Source: Erysipelotrichaceae bacterium
GTDB lineage: Bacteria; Bacillota_I; Bacilli_A; Erysipelotrichales; Erysipelotrichaceae
Reading direction: 5' to 3'
DNA length: 64,000 nt
NCBI GenBank assembly: GCA_030694975.1
Contig: JAUYTU010000018.1
Span: forward strand, 80,068 to 144,067
The notes below the pieces were generated by a model. It was given only the letters and a program-made list of their open reading frames with translations. It ran no database searches and was not told where the DNA came from. Positions 43,834-52,051 of this stretch are shown here, piece after piece (positions within the stretch are counted from its first letter, which is position 1; every line of letters begins with the position of its first letter). The position numbers and the translations under genes are program-made.

Positions 43834-44961
43834 TTACCTCAAGACCGAAGCGCTGATGACCATGCGTTGAACTTCGGATGTTCCTTCATAAATTTCAGTA
43901 ATTTTGGCATCACGCATCATACGTTCTACCGGATATTCACGGGTGTAACCATAACCACCGTATAACTGTACGGCCATCGTCGTCACGCTCATTGCGGTTT
44001 CCGATGCAAACAGCTTAGCCATCGCAGCTTCGGTCGAAAAACTCTTCTGTGTATCTTTGGCAACTGCAGCTCTATAGACCAAACAACGGGCTGCTTCGAT
44101 TTGCGTAGCCATATCGGCTAATTTAAATTGCGTATTTTGAAATTGACTGATGGATCGATTGAACTGTTTGCGGCTTTTTGTATAGGCGACCACTTCGTCC
44201 AAGGCTCCTTGAGCAATTCCCAGCGCTTGAGCTGCGATTCCGATACGTCCGCCATCAAGCGTTGACATGGCAATACCAAAGCCTTTACCCTCAGCGCCTA
44301 AACGGTTTTCAACCGGCACTTTCACGCGGTCAAACATGAGTTCACACGTACTTGACCCGCGAATACCAAGTTTCTTTTCTTTTTTACCAACCGAAAATCC
44401 TGGCATATCTTTTTCAAGAATAAAGGCGGTAATACCTTTGGTGCCTTTGGAAATATCGGTCATAGCAAAGATAATATAAATATCGGCATATCCGGCATTG
44501 GTGATAAAGATTTTTGAGCCGGTGATTTCATAATAACCGTCTTTAAGAATAGCGGTGGTTTTTTGTCCGGCCGCATCAGTTCCGGCGTTGGGTTCTGTTA
44601 ATGCAAATGCCCCTAATTTTTCGCCTTTATTCAAAGGGACAAGATATTTCTGTTTTTGTTCTTCCGTACCATACGCATAAATCGGATGAGCTCCAAGAGA
44701 TGTATGCGCGGACAAAATAACGCCGGTAGTTGCACAGGCTTTGCTCAATTCTTCAACCGCAAGTACATAAGCCAGCGTATCCGCACCACTTCCGCCATAT
44801 TTAGCAGGGAAGGGGATGCCCATCATTTTGGCATTGACCATTTCCTTAACGGTTTCCACCGGAAACTCTTCTTCTTCATCGGTATATGCGGCAATCGGAC
44901 GCACGATTTCCGTAGTAAACTGTTGATACAGTTTCTTTAATAACAAATGTTTTTCGTTCAT
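43834..44961 (-). CDS. Acyl-CoA dehydrogenase (short-chain/butyryl type)
   Basis: 375 residues, standard ACAD length. FAD-binding [13 protein letters not shown] and [10 protein letters not shown], then the C-terminal helical domain with [17 protein letters not shown] and catalytic Glu359 in IYEGTSE. With EtfAB it interconverts acyl-CoA and 2-enoyl-CoA. In a fermenter the reducing direction (crotonyl- to butyryl-CoA or a longer homologue) is likely, but thiolase, hydroxyacyl-CoA dehydrogenase and CoA-transferase genes are not in this window. Confidence 0.95.
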   Translation of the reverse strand: MNEKHLLLKKLYQQFTTEIVRPIAAYTDEEEEFPVETVKEMVNAKMMGIPFPAKYGGSGADTLAYVLAVEELSKACATTGVILSAHTSLGAHPIYAYGTEEQKQKYLVPLNKGEKLGAFALTEPNAGTDAAGQKTTAILKDGYYEITGSKIFITNAGYADIYIIFAMTDISKGTKGITAFILEKDMPGFSVGKKEKKLGIRGSSTCELMFDRVKVPVENRLGAEGKGFGIAMSTLDGGRIGIAAQALGIAQGALDEVVAYTKSRKQFNRSISQFQNTQFKLADMATQIEAARCLVYRAAVAKDTQKSFSTEAAMAKLFASETAMSVTTMAVQLYGGYGYTREYPVERMMRDAKITEIYEGTSEVQRMVISASVLR

Positions 44962-44967
44962 AATTCC

Positions 44968-45390
44968 TCAATTCCTCGGTGGCATAACTTCAGCAATGCC
45001 GGTAATGACCATATCACCATTTTGATTAAATGCGGTAGTTTCAAGTTTGACGCGGTTTTTCTCTTCGTCTTTTTCCACGACCGTTACTTTAGCAGTAATA
45101 GTATCATTTAGATAGACAGGTTTTAAATACTTGATGGATTGTCCCAGATAAATCGTACCTTCACCAGGTAGATCTGTTCCTAATATTGCGGAGAATAATG
45201 AAGCAATCAAATGTCCGTGACAAATGCGCTGTTTGAAGCGGGTAGCCGCCGCATATTCTTCGTTAAGATGAACGGGATTGTGATCGCCGCTTACTTCAGC
45301 GAAGCTTTCAACCTCAACGGATGTAAACATTTTCGTAAACTCTGCACTTTGACCGATGGTCAACTGTTGAATCGTTTTTCCTTGTTGCAT
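44968..45390 (-). CDS. MaoC-like (R)-specific enoyl-CoA hydratase
   Basis: 140 residues, single hot-dog fold. The catalytic dyad is in GDHNPVHLN (Asp36, His41); FKQRICHGHLIASLFSAILG follows as expected for PhaJ/MaoC hydratases. I use the ATG complementary to 45388-45390, with AAGGAGG just upstream. First gene of the hydratase-dehydrogenase-etfBA operon, so it probably dehydrates a 3-hydroxyacyl-CoA to the substrate of the dehydrogenase. Confidence 0.9.
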   Translation of the reverse strand: MQQGKTIQQLTIGQSAEFTKMFTSVEVESFAEVSGDHNPVHLNEEYAAATRFKQRICHGHLIASLFSAILGTDLPGEGTIYLGQSIKYLKPVYLNDTITAKVTVVEKDEEKNRVKLETTAFNQNGDMVITGIAEVMPPRN

Positions 45391-45447
45391 AGCAACCTCC
45401 TTAGAATGTGAATGACTCTTCATGTTTAATTTATAGTATTGTGAACA

Positions 45448-45463
45448 AATTGTCAAGACAATT
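45448..45463 (-). promoter_or_regulatory. Inverted repeat at the hydratase-etf operon promoter
   Basis: AATTGTC-AA-GACAATT (45448-45463) contains the TTGACA that would be the -35 on the minus strand. Nearby TTGTGAACAAATTGTCAA (45439-45456) is a partial match to a Rex box. Either could be the operator. Confidence 0.45.
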
Positions 45464-45596
45464 GATAATAATATAACAAAGATGAAAAAAATTTCTTTTT
45501 AGATGGTTTGACCTGTAACACATAATTCATGTTTCGTCTTTTTTTAAGTGATGCGATTGCGTCCGAAGTTAAATTTATTAAATGTAAAGTTTAGTA

Positions 45597-45624
45597 TTGA
45601 CAAACTTTTTATATATGATATTAT
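45597..45624 (+). promoter_or_regulatory. Promoter of the T-box leader
   Basis: TTGACA (45597-45602), 16 nt, TATTAT (45619-45624). Confidence 0.7.
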
Positions 45625-45634
45625 TACACTCGTT

Positions 45635-45892
45635 AAATACATGGAAGAGAAAAAGTAGGAAGTGAACGTTTCACAGAGAGCCCGGTTGCTGAAAAAGGGT
45701 AGTCAGAAACTTCTGAACAATGGTCTTGGAGTAGCATACCGAAGGAATCCCTTAGGCTATGACGGATTCGCCCGTTAACGCGATAGAGTATAACCGGATT
45801 CCGGCGTACTTGAGAAGGTATATCTAGTGATAGGTATGCGAAAAAAGGTGGTAACACGAGTACTCTCGTCCTTTGCGGATGGGAGTTTTTTT
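45635..45892 (+). ncRNA. T-box leader, probably methionine-specific
   Basis: The leader contains CAGAGAG of stem I (45674-45680), GGAGTAGCATACC in the stem I region, the T-box AAAGGTGGTAACACG (about 45843-45857) and a terminator (45862-45871 with 45877-45886, then T-run). ATG at 45720-45722 in CTGAACAATGGTC is a plausible specifier codon, followed by a purine, matching the methionine importer downstream. Uncharged tRNA-Met would open the terminator. Confidence 0.85.
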
Positions 45893-45905
45893 ATTGGAGG
45901 TAACG

Positions 45906-46652
45906 ATGATCAGAATCGAGAATTTAACAAAATCTTTTAAAAACGACAACAGCCGACTGGTTGCTTTAAACAATGTCAGTGCCTCCATCGATAAAGGTGA
46001 ACTGGTGGGCATCATCGGATCTAGCGGAGCGGGTAAGTCAACCTTGATTCGACAGCTCAGTCTTATAGAACAGCCGGACAGCGGCACCATCTGGTTGGAC
46101 GATGTTGATCTGTTTAAACTGAAAGGTCAGGATCTGTTGCGAATGCGACGCCAACTCGGCATTGTATTTCAGGGATACCATCTGTTAGAACAGAAGAATG
46201 TCTATGATAACATCGCCTTTCCGTTGCAATTGGTAAAAATGGATAAAGCAGACATCAAGAAGCGGGTGGAAGAGCTTATTTCGTTGGTGGGACTAAACGG
46301 TAAAGCGCAGGCGTATCCGGTTCAGTTGTCCGGTGGTCAGAAACAGCGGGTAGCAATTGCCAGAGCCTTGGCATCATCTCCGACGTTGTTGTTATGCGAT
46401 GAACCTACAAGTGCCCTTGATGTGGTCACTACAAAATCCATCTTGGACTTATTGGTGGAGATTCACCGTAAGACACAGGTTACCATTGTTATCATTACCC
46501 ATGAATTGTCAGTCGTAAAAGCGGTGTGTCAGCGTGTAATTGTGATGAATGAGGGCTATTTTGTTGAGGATGGATCTGTAAAACAAGTGTTCGCTTCACC
46601 AAAGCACGAAATGACGAAGCTTTTATTGAGTTATCAGGAGGGTCAGATATGA
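45906..46652 (+). CDS. metN: Methionine ABC transporter ATP-binding protein, short form
   Basis: 248 residues. Walker A GSSGAGKST, Q-loop, signature LSGGQKQRVAIARAL and Walker B LLCDEPTSALD. MetN proteins are usually about 340 residues because of a C-terminal NIL domain that binds methionine and inhibits transport; here the protein ends right after the ABC domain. ATG 45906 follows GGAGG. Overlaps metI by 4 nt. Confidence 0.9.
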   Translation: MIRIENLTKSFKNDNSRLVALNNVSASIDKGELVGIIGSSGAGKSTLIRQLSLIEQPDSGTIWLDDVDLFKLKGQDLLRMRRQLGIVFQGYHLLEQKNVYDNIAFPLQLVKMDKADIKKRVEELISLVGLNGKAQAYPVQLSGGQKQRVAIARALASSPTLLLCDEPTSALDVVTTKSILDLLVEIHRKTQVTIVIITHELSVVKAVCQRVIVMNEGYFVEDGSVKQVFASPKHEMTKLLLSYQEGQI

Positions 46653-47296
46653 ATGAACTTTTGATAAAGGGGACCATGGATACATTGTATATCGTATCGA
46701 TGTCCACATTATTTGCTCTGATTGGCGGATTACCGATTGGCGTGATGTTGGTTATTTGGAAGAAGGATGGAATTGCACCGTTTGCCGTTGGTGAGAAAAT
46801 GCTCAGCGGTGTCGTCAACATCGTACGATCAATTCCGTTTATTATTCTGATTATTGCTTTATTTCCCTTTACCCGACTGATTGTCGGTCGTTCCTACGGC
46901 ATTCAGGCTTCGATTGTGGCCTTGGTTGTTGGAGCCATTCCCTTTGTGGCAAGGCTGGTTGAATCTGCGTTGTCAGAAGTGGATGAGGGATTGATAAAGG
47001 CAGCGATCACCATGGGAGCAACCCCGTGGCAAATCGTTGTTAAAGTGTATTTGGTCGAATCAGTCCCAGCCTTGATCCGCTTAGTTTCACTGACAATGAT
47101 CACGTTGGTGGGTTATGCGGCAATGGCCGGAGTCGTTGGTGGCGGTGGCTTGGGCGATATCGCGATTCGCTATGGTTTACATCGCTATCAGACAGATGTC
47201 ATGCTTTTGACAATTGTCATCATGGTCATCATGGTACAACTGATTCAAAGCGGTTTTAATTTGATAGCAGACCGGCTCGACAGACGCCGGGCGTAG
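46649..47296 (+). CDS. metI: Methionine ABC transporter permease
   Basis: 215 residues, about five transmembrane helices. The coupling (EAA) loop region is EVDEGLIKAAITMGATPWQI, typical of MetI. SD GGAGGG; spacing to metQ 17 nt. Confidence 0.94.
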   Translation: MNELLIKGTMDTLYIVSMSTLFALIGGLPIGVMLVIWKKDGIAPFAVGEKMLSGVVNIVRSIPFIILIIALFPFTRLIVGRSYGIQASIVALVVGAIPFVARLVESALSEVDEGLIKAAITMGATPWQIVVKVYLVESVPALIRLVSLTMITLVGYAAMAGVVGGGGLGDIAIRYGLHRYQTDVMLLTIVIMVIMVQLIQSGFNLIADRLDRRRA

Positions 47297-47313
47297 AAGG
47301 AAAGAGGAAAAAA

Positions 47314-48120
47314 ATGAAAAGAACAGTTATTATGGCTTTATTATCACTGCTGGTACTGAGTGGATGCACGATTTCTCAAGATAAAGAGGATAAAGTCATC
47401 AAAGTCGGTGCATCCCCAACCCCACATTCATTGATTTTGGAAGTTGCCAAAGCTGAAGTTGAAAAACTGGGATATACCCTGGAAATTGTCGAATTTACCG
47501 ATTACATTTTACCCAATACCGCATTGGATGCCGGTGATTTGGATGCCAATTACTTCCAACACGTTCCATACCTCACAAAGTTTAACAGTGAAAAAGGCAC
47601 AAAGCTTTCTTCGGTGTTGGCTGTTCATTTCGAACCTTTGGGATTATACCCAGGAAAATCCATCGATTTAGAAGGTTTAAAGGTGGGTGGAGCAACGGTT
47701 GCTATTCCCAATGATCCAACCAATGAAGCGCGTGCATTGCGTCTGTTGGCTGATAATGGTTACATTACGTTAAAAGGGGCGGCAGATGCCAATGTGACTC
47801 CATTGGATATCGATCAAAACCCGTACAGTCTGCAGTTTGTGGAAATGGAAGCTGCACTTTTGGCTCAAACCTTGGTTGATGTCAATTTTGCCATCATCAA
47901 TGGTAATTATGCTTTAGGTGCAAACATTGCGGATAAAGTGTTGTTGACAGAAGACAAAGATTCGATCGCAGCACAAACCTTTGCGAATATCATTGTGGTT
48001 CAGACCGGTAAGGAAAATGCTGAGAAGACCAAGATTCTGATTCAAGCGCTAACTTCCGAAGCTGTGAAAAAATTCATCGAAGAAACTTTCTATCCGACCG
48101 TGATCTCAGTTTTAGAATAA
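47314..48120 (+). CDS. metQ: Methionine-binding lipoprotein (NlpA family)
   Basis: 268 residues with lipobox LSGC (Cys18). The mature part begins KVIKVGASPTPHSLIL and contains ANYFQHVPYL and DLEGLKVGGATVAIPNDPTN, the MetQ/NlpA signature. Delivers D/L-methionine to MetNI. Last gene of the T-box operon. Confidence 0.94.
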   Translation: MKRTVIMALLSLLVLSGCTISQDKEDKVIKVGASPTPHSLILEVAKAEVEKLGYTLEIVEFTDYILPNTALDAGDLDANYFQHVPYLTKFNSEKGTKLSSVLAVHFEPLGLYPGKSIDLEGLKVGGATVAIPNDPTNEARALRLLADNGYITLKGAADANVTPLDIDQNPYSLQFVEMEAALLAQTLVDVNFAIINGNYALGANIADKVLLTEDKDSIAAQTFANIIVVQTGKENAEKTKILIQALTSEAVKKFIEETFYPTVISVLE

Positions 48121-48134
48121 TTCAACATTTTCAC

Positions 48135-48162
48135 TTGCGCATCGTTTCTTGTGTGATATAAT
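48135..48162 (+). promoter_or_regulatory. Promoter of the uracil permease gene
   Basis: TTGCGC, 16 nt, TATAAT (48157-48162) with TG-A before it. Confidence 0.65.
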
Positions 48163-48172
48163 AACCACAGCA

Positions 48173-48270
48173 TAGGTCCTTTAAATTGATCCCGTGAGGT
48201 CATCAAGGAGCGAATTTCAAGTAACCCCTTAGAGCATGCACAAAAGGACTTTTATATGAGGTCCTTTTTT
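48173..48270 (+). ncRNA. PyrR-dependent pyrimidine attenuator
   Basis: The stem-loop at about 48175-48212 carries GATCCCGTGAGGTC, matching the PyrR-binding loop (UCC-NGNGAGG). Downstream AAAAGGAC (48242-48249) and GTCCTTTT (48261-48268) form a terminator. UMP-bound PyrR should favour termination, lowering uracil uptake when pyrimidines are plentiful. Confidence 0.82.
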
Positions 48271-48300
48271 TACGGCCTATGCAGAAAGAGGGAAAGAATT

Positions 48301-49584
48301 ATGGAAAAAACAGATTTAGAGATTCAACAGGGTTTGTTGTATGATGTCAACGAAAAACCCCCGATTGGCACATGGTTCGTATTGAGTTTCCAACACGTAT
48401 TCGCAATGTTTGGTGCTACTATTTTGGTACCTATCTTGACCGGATTGCCAATTTCAGTTGCATTGTTCGCATCAGGTATCGGGACGCTGATTTACATCGT
48501 CGCAACCAAAGCGAAAGTACCGGTGTACTTAGGATCTTCATTTGCATATATTACTGCCGTTCAGATTGCCCGGGATGCGATGGGCGGAGATTTCAGTGCC
48601 GCGCAAACCGGATTGATTTTAGTAGGTCTTGTGTATGTTATCGTTGCAGTTATTATTAAATTCATCGGAAAAGGATGGATCGACAAATTATTGCCACCGA
48701 TTGTCATCGGTCCGATGATTATGATTATCGGTTTAGGCTTGGCCAGTGTAGCGGTCGGTTCGGCTGGCTTTACCACCGGAGGCGACTGGCGCGTCATGGC
48801 AACCGCATTTGCCACCTTCGCCATTACAGCGACCATTATGTCAACAGCTAAAGGCTTCTTAAAGATCGTTCCGTTTATCGTTGGGATCTTCGGTGGATAC
48901 CTGGTCGCATTGGCGTTGGGTATCGTTGATTTCACCGCAATCGGAGATGCTGCCTGGTTCAGTTTACCTCAGTTCTTACTTCCATTTGGTACAAACGGAT
49001 GGTTTGGTGAATATCAATTCTACTTCGGTACGGAGACTTGGGTCATTGTTCCAATCGCCTTGGTAACTATTTCCGAACATATCGGAGACCATACCGTATT
49101 GGGTAAAATCTGCGGAAGAAACTTCTTAAAAGAGCCTGGATTAGACAATACGCTTATTGGTGATGGTGTCGCTACCGCTGTATCCGCATTCTTGGGCGGA
49201 CCGGCAAATACAACCTACGGCGAAAATACCGGTGTCGTCGGTTTGACAAAAGTCGCTTCGATTTGGGTCGTCGGCGGAGCCGCTGTGATTGCGGTCGTAT
49301 TGAGCTTTATCGGAAAGATTTCCGCAGCCATCAGTACGATTCCTTGGGCAGTTCTGGGTGGTATGTCCATCTTGCTCTATGGCTTCATCGCTTCCAACGG
49401 TTTGCGCGTATTAATCGATGAAAAAGTAGATTTCTCAAAAACCCGCAATATCATAATCGCAGCAACGATGTTGGTATTAGGACTTGGCGGAGCCGCTTTT
49501 AAAATGGTGGGTGTCGCAACATTGTCCGGCACAGCACTTGCCGCAATTGCCGGTGTCATCTTAAATCTGATTTTACCTGAATAA
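48301..49584 (+). CDS. uraA: Uracil permease (NCS2 family)
   Basis: About 427 residues with roughly 12-14 transmembrane helices. FQHVFAMFGATILVP near the N terminus and the NCS2 motif region PANTTYGENTGVVGLTKV (about 295-312) match UraA/PyrP. ATG 48301 follows AGAGGGAAAG. The PyrR attenuator in front supports uracil as substrate. Confidence 0.95.
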   Translation: MEKTDLEIQQGLLYDVNEKPPIGTWFVLSFQHVFAMFGATILVPILTGLPISVALFASGIGTLIYIVATKAKVPVYLGSSFAYITAVQIARDAMGGDFSAAQTGLILVGLVYVIVAVIIKFIGKGWIDKLLPPIVIGPMIMIIGLGLASVAVGSAGFTTGGDWRVMATAFATFAITATIMSTAKGFLKIVPFIVGIFGGYLVALALGIVDFTAIGDAAWFSLPQFLLPFGTNGWFGEYQFYFGTETWVIVPIALVTISEHIGDHTVLGKICGRNFLKEPGLDNTLIGDGVATAVSAFLGGPANTTYGENTGVVGLTKVASIWVVGGAAVIAVVLSFIGKISAAISTIPWAVLGGMSILLYGFIASNGLRVLIDEKVDFSKTRNIIIAATMLVLGLGGAAFKMVGVATLSGTALAAIAGVILNLILPE

Positions 49585-49587
49585 TCA

Positions 49588-49614
49588 AATACCGCTTCGG
49601 CGGTATTTTTTTTT
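49588..49614 (+). terminator. Terminator of the uracil permease gene
   Basis: AATACCGC-TTCG-GCGGTATT, an 8-bp stem with a TTCG tetraloop, then a long T-run. Confidence 0.88.
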
Positions 49615-49640
49615 GTGATAATATGTATAGAGGTACATTT

Positions 49641-50267
49641 ATGAAAATCATCGACTTAAGTCATCCGATTCAATTCAATATGCCTGTTTATCCGGGGGAT
49701 AAACAGGTGGTAATTTCTTCTGAGAAAACGTGGGAGAAGGATGGTTATCGCCTGTCATCACTTCTTATTAGTCTGCATGCCGGAACACACATCGATGCTC
49801 CATCTCACTTAACTGAAAGGGATGGGATGATGAGTGATATTGATCTTTCTCGTTGTGTGGGAAGAGGCGTTCTTGTGGATGTTCGAAATTGTGAAACCAT
49901 TGAACTTAAGCATATTAAATCGTTAGAGATTTTGGAGGGAGACATCGTTGTCTTTCTGACAGGATGGTCGAAGTATTATGGCAGCGAAAACTATTATAAG
50001 CATCCGGCTTTAAGTGAAGAACTAGCTCATTTTCTGGTGATGAAGAAAATCAAAATGATGGCTATGGATATGCCTTCCTGTGATTATCCCCCTTATCCTG
50101 TGCATAAAATATTGATGAATGGAACTATTCTGATCGCCGAGAACCTGTGCAACTGCGAAGCATTGCTTAATTGTCCGTTTGAAGTGTATGCGATACCGTT
50201 AAAAATCGAAGCAGAAGCTTCGTTGGCCCGTGTGTTTGCAATTTGTGACAAAGAAAAAACCGCGTGA
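49641..50267 (+). CDS. Cyclase/kynurenine formamidase-like metal hydrolase
   Basis: 208 residues. HAGTHIDAPSH (about 47-57) is the HxGTHxDxPxH metal site of the cyclase family; DLSHPIQFNMPVYPGD at the N terminus also fits. Family members hydrolyse N-formylkynurenine, isatin or other amides. No tryptophan-degradation genes are near, so the substrate is open. ATG 49641 follows AGAGGTA. Confidence 0.85.
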   Translation: MKIIDLSHPIQFNMPVYPGDKQVVISSEKTWEKDGYRLSSLLISLHAGTHIDAPSHLTERDGMMSDIDLSRCVGRGVLVDVRNCETIELKHIKSLEILEGDIVVFLTGWSKYYGSENYYKHPALSEELAHFLVMKKIKMMAMDMPSCDYPPYPVHKILMNGTILIAENLCNCEALLNCPFEVYAIPLKIEAEASLARVFAICDKEKTA

Positions 50268-50280
50268 AGCGGTTTTGGTT
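50256..50280. terminator. Bidirectional terminator between cyclase and GPH transporter genes
   Basis: AAAACCGC-GTGAA-GCGGTTTT with A-rich and T-rich flanks. Confidence 0.8.
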
Positions 50281-50281
50281 T

Positions 50282-51613
50282 TTATTGAACTCCGTGCATT
50301 TCCTCAAGCATTTGCTTGTGTTGCTTTTCAGTAAAGTCATAGAAGAACATCGGTAATAGACTCAATACACTGGCAATGGCCGGCAGTAAACTGATCAGCC
50401 AGAAAATGCCGTTTTGTGCATTTGCACTTTGAGAGATATTTTCAACAAATCCAGTCAGTGTCAGAATCCAACCAATCGCAAAGGTAGCAAAAGCTGTTTG
50501 AAGTTTTGTTGTAAATGTGTGGACAGAGAAGCAAACACCTTCAGCACGCTTTTGCGTTTTGTATTCAAGATAGTCAACACTGTCGCCAACCATGGCATAC
50601 ATAACGACATCATTCATACCCAGACCCATGCCGGCCAGAAACAGCAGTCCAAAGACCAAGGTCATGTTTCCATACCCGAAAATAAACATCAGAAGATGAG
50701 CGATAGCGCCAAAGACAAGGGAACCCATGTAAAGTTGTTTTTTTGTGAAAAATCGATATAAGAACGGTGTAAAAAATACAGCGGCTATCATAGAAAAGAT
50801 AAGAATAGCGCCTAAAATCGTAAAGAAAGCTTCATCGCCTAGATTATACTTGGCAAAGTATATACCCGCAGCGCCAAGTCCCATGCGGAAGGCACCGAGC
50901 ATCCGCGAAGTTTGAAGAAGGACCAGTGGTTTATTCTTCTTGACCAACTCCAGATTTCCTCGCATGGTTGTTTTTTCACCATAATCTTCAACTCTCTCTT
51001 TGGTATTGAAGAAAGCCAGAAAGAAAAGTGCGCCGCCAAATACAGACATCAAAATCGCTGAAATCAGATATCCAATTTCACCGCCGCCATAGGCTGAAAT
51101 AATCAACGGCGGTACTATGATTGAAATCGCCATTCCCACATTACACAAGATGCGAGCATAAGACAATATGCTCATTCTTTCTTTCGGGTCTTGACTCATC
51201 GCAGCTGAAAGACCCCAATAAGGAACATCAGAAACCGTGAAAATCATATCCCATAAAATATATGTCGCGTATGCATAAAATAATCGCATGCCCATCGGTA
51301 GGTCAGGTACATAAAAGGTTAAAATCGTAATTATGGCCATAGGAATGGGTACAATAAATAAATAAGGTCGCAGTTTCCCCCAACGGGTTCGGGTTCTATC
51401 AACAATCGACCCCATAATCGGATCATTGATAGCATCCCATATGCGGGCAACCAACATTAATGTACCCACCGCTGCCGGTAATAACTTCATCATGTCTGTG
51501 TAGAAAATCATGATATACGTCGCAGAAAAATTATATATCATGTTTTGACCTAGTCCTGCTAGGCCAAATGACATCTTTTCTTTAACGCTGACCTTTTGAT
51601 CTGCATAATTCAT
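50282..51613 (-). CDS. Sugar:cation symporter, GPH family (MFS)
   Basis: 443 residues, about 12 transmembrane helices. DAINDPIMGSIVDRTRTRWG (about 61-80) is the GPH (glycoside-pentoside-hexuronide) signature and is followed by KLRPYL. Related carriers import lactose, melibiose, xylosides or glucuronides with Na+ or H+. No glycosidase lies beside it, so the substrate is unknown. Confidence 0.92.
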   Translation of the reverse strand: MNYADQKVSVKEKMSFGLAGLGQNMIYNFSATYIMIFYTDMMKLLPAAVGTLMLVARIWDAINDPIMGSIVDRTRTRWGKLRPYLFIVPIPMAIITILTFYVPDLPMGMRLFYAYATYILWDMIFTVSDVPYWGLSAAMSQDPKERMSILSYARILCNVGMAISIIVPPLIISAYGGGEIGYLISAILMSVFGGALFFLAFFNTKERVEDYGEKTTMRGNLELVKKNKPLVLLQTSRMLGAFRMGLGAAGIYFAKYNLGDEAFFTILGAILIFSMIAAVFFTPFLYRFFTKKQLYMGSLVFGAIAHLLMFIFGYGNMTLVFGLLFLAGMGLGMNDVVMYAMVGDSVDYLEYKTQKRAEGVCFSVHTFTTKLQTAFATFAIGWILTLTGFVENISQSANAQNGIFWLISLLPAIASVLSLLPMFFYDFTEKQHKQMLEEMHGVQ

Positions 51614-51642
51614 GGAAATATCTCCTTTTCCCTTATGATATC

Positions 51643-51671
51643 AGTTTATATGTTGCTTGACTCACTGTCAA
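51643..51671 (-). promoter_or_regulatory. Promoter of the GPH transporter gene
   Basis: On the minus strand TTGACA (complement of 51666-51671), 17 nt, TAAACT (complement of 51643-51648). An inverted repeat TTGAC-N5-GTCAA (51657-51671) covers the -35 and may be an operator. Confidence 0.6.
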
Positions 51672-51710
51672 AGACAATTAATATCTGCTATTATGAATGT
51701 GGGTGAAATG

Positions 51711-51869
51711 ATGAAAAATGTGCAGGATAAAATAGTGTTGATTGCTGTTAAAAGCAGTGAACTGCTCGAGTTGGTCCAATGGGATTTACCGTTAGATTCC
51801 ATTGTGGCCAGTAAATTGATTGATGAGATGCGTAAACTACTGGATGAAGTAAAAGAAGAGATATCCTGA
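51711..51869 (+). CDS. Small acidic protein (about 52 residues), unknown
   Basis: An amphipathic helical-looking peptide, MKNVQDKIVLIAVKSSELLE at the start and LIDEMRKLLDEVKEEIS at the end. The extended -10 TG-C-TATTAT (51689-51694) sits just upstream, so longer starts at 51657 or 51693 would lie in the promoter; GGGTGA gives a modest SD. Its stop lies in a terminator. No known family. Confidence 0.5.
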   Translation: MKNVQDKIVLIAVKSSELLELVQWDLPLDSIVASKLIDEMRKLLDEVKEEIS

Positions 51870-51890
51870 ACAAAGGAAATCTCTTCTTTT
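51857..51890 (+). terminator. Terminator of the small acidic gene
   Basis: AGAGAT-A-TCCT, loop GAACAA, AGGA-A-ATCTCT (one A-A mismatch), then TCTTTT. Confidence 0.68.
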
Positions 51891-51922
51891 GTTGGTATCT
51901 AGTAAGGAAAGGAGGAGTGAAT

Positions 51923-52051
51923 ATGATATCTGCTACGGTATTGTTGGGTTATGTAGCCGTTGCCGCCGGTATTGCGGCCATCATTAAAATCCTATTCTCC
52001 GCAAATGGACGAATATCGATTCCCGGTATGACGGCCCAATGGGGGAATTAG
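51923..52051 (+). CDS. Single-helix membrane microprotein (42 residues)
   Basis: Begins MISATVLLGYVAVAAGIAAI and ends ISIPGMTAQWGN; one clear transmembrane helix (about 5-25). A very strong SD AAAGGAGGAG lies 5-6 nt before the ATG. Its last 13 nt overlap the first radC ATG, so it may couple to radC translation. I know no family for it. Confidence 0.6.
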   Translation: MISATVLLGYVAVAAGIAAIIKILFSANGRISIPGMTAQWGN

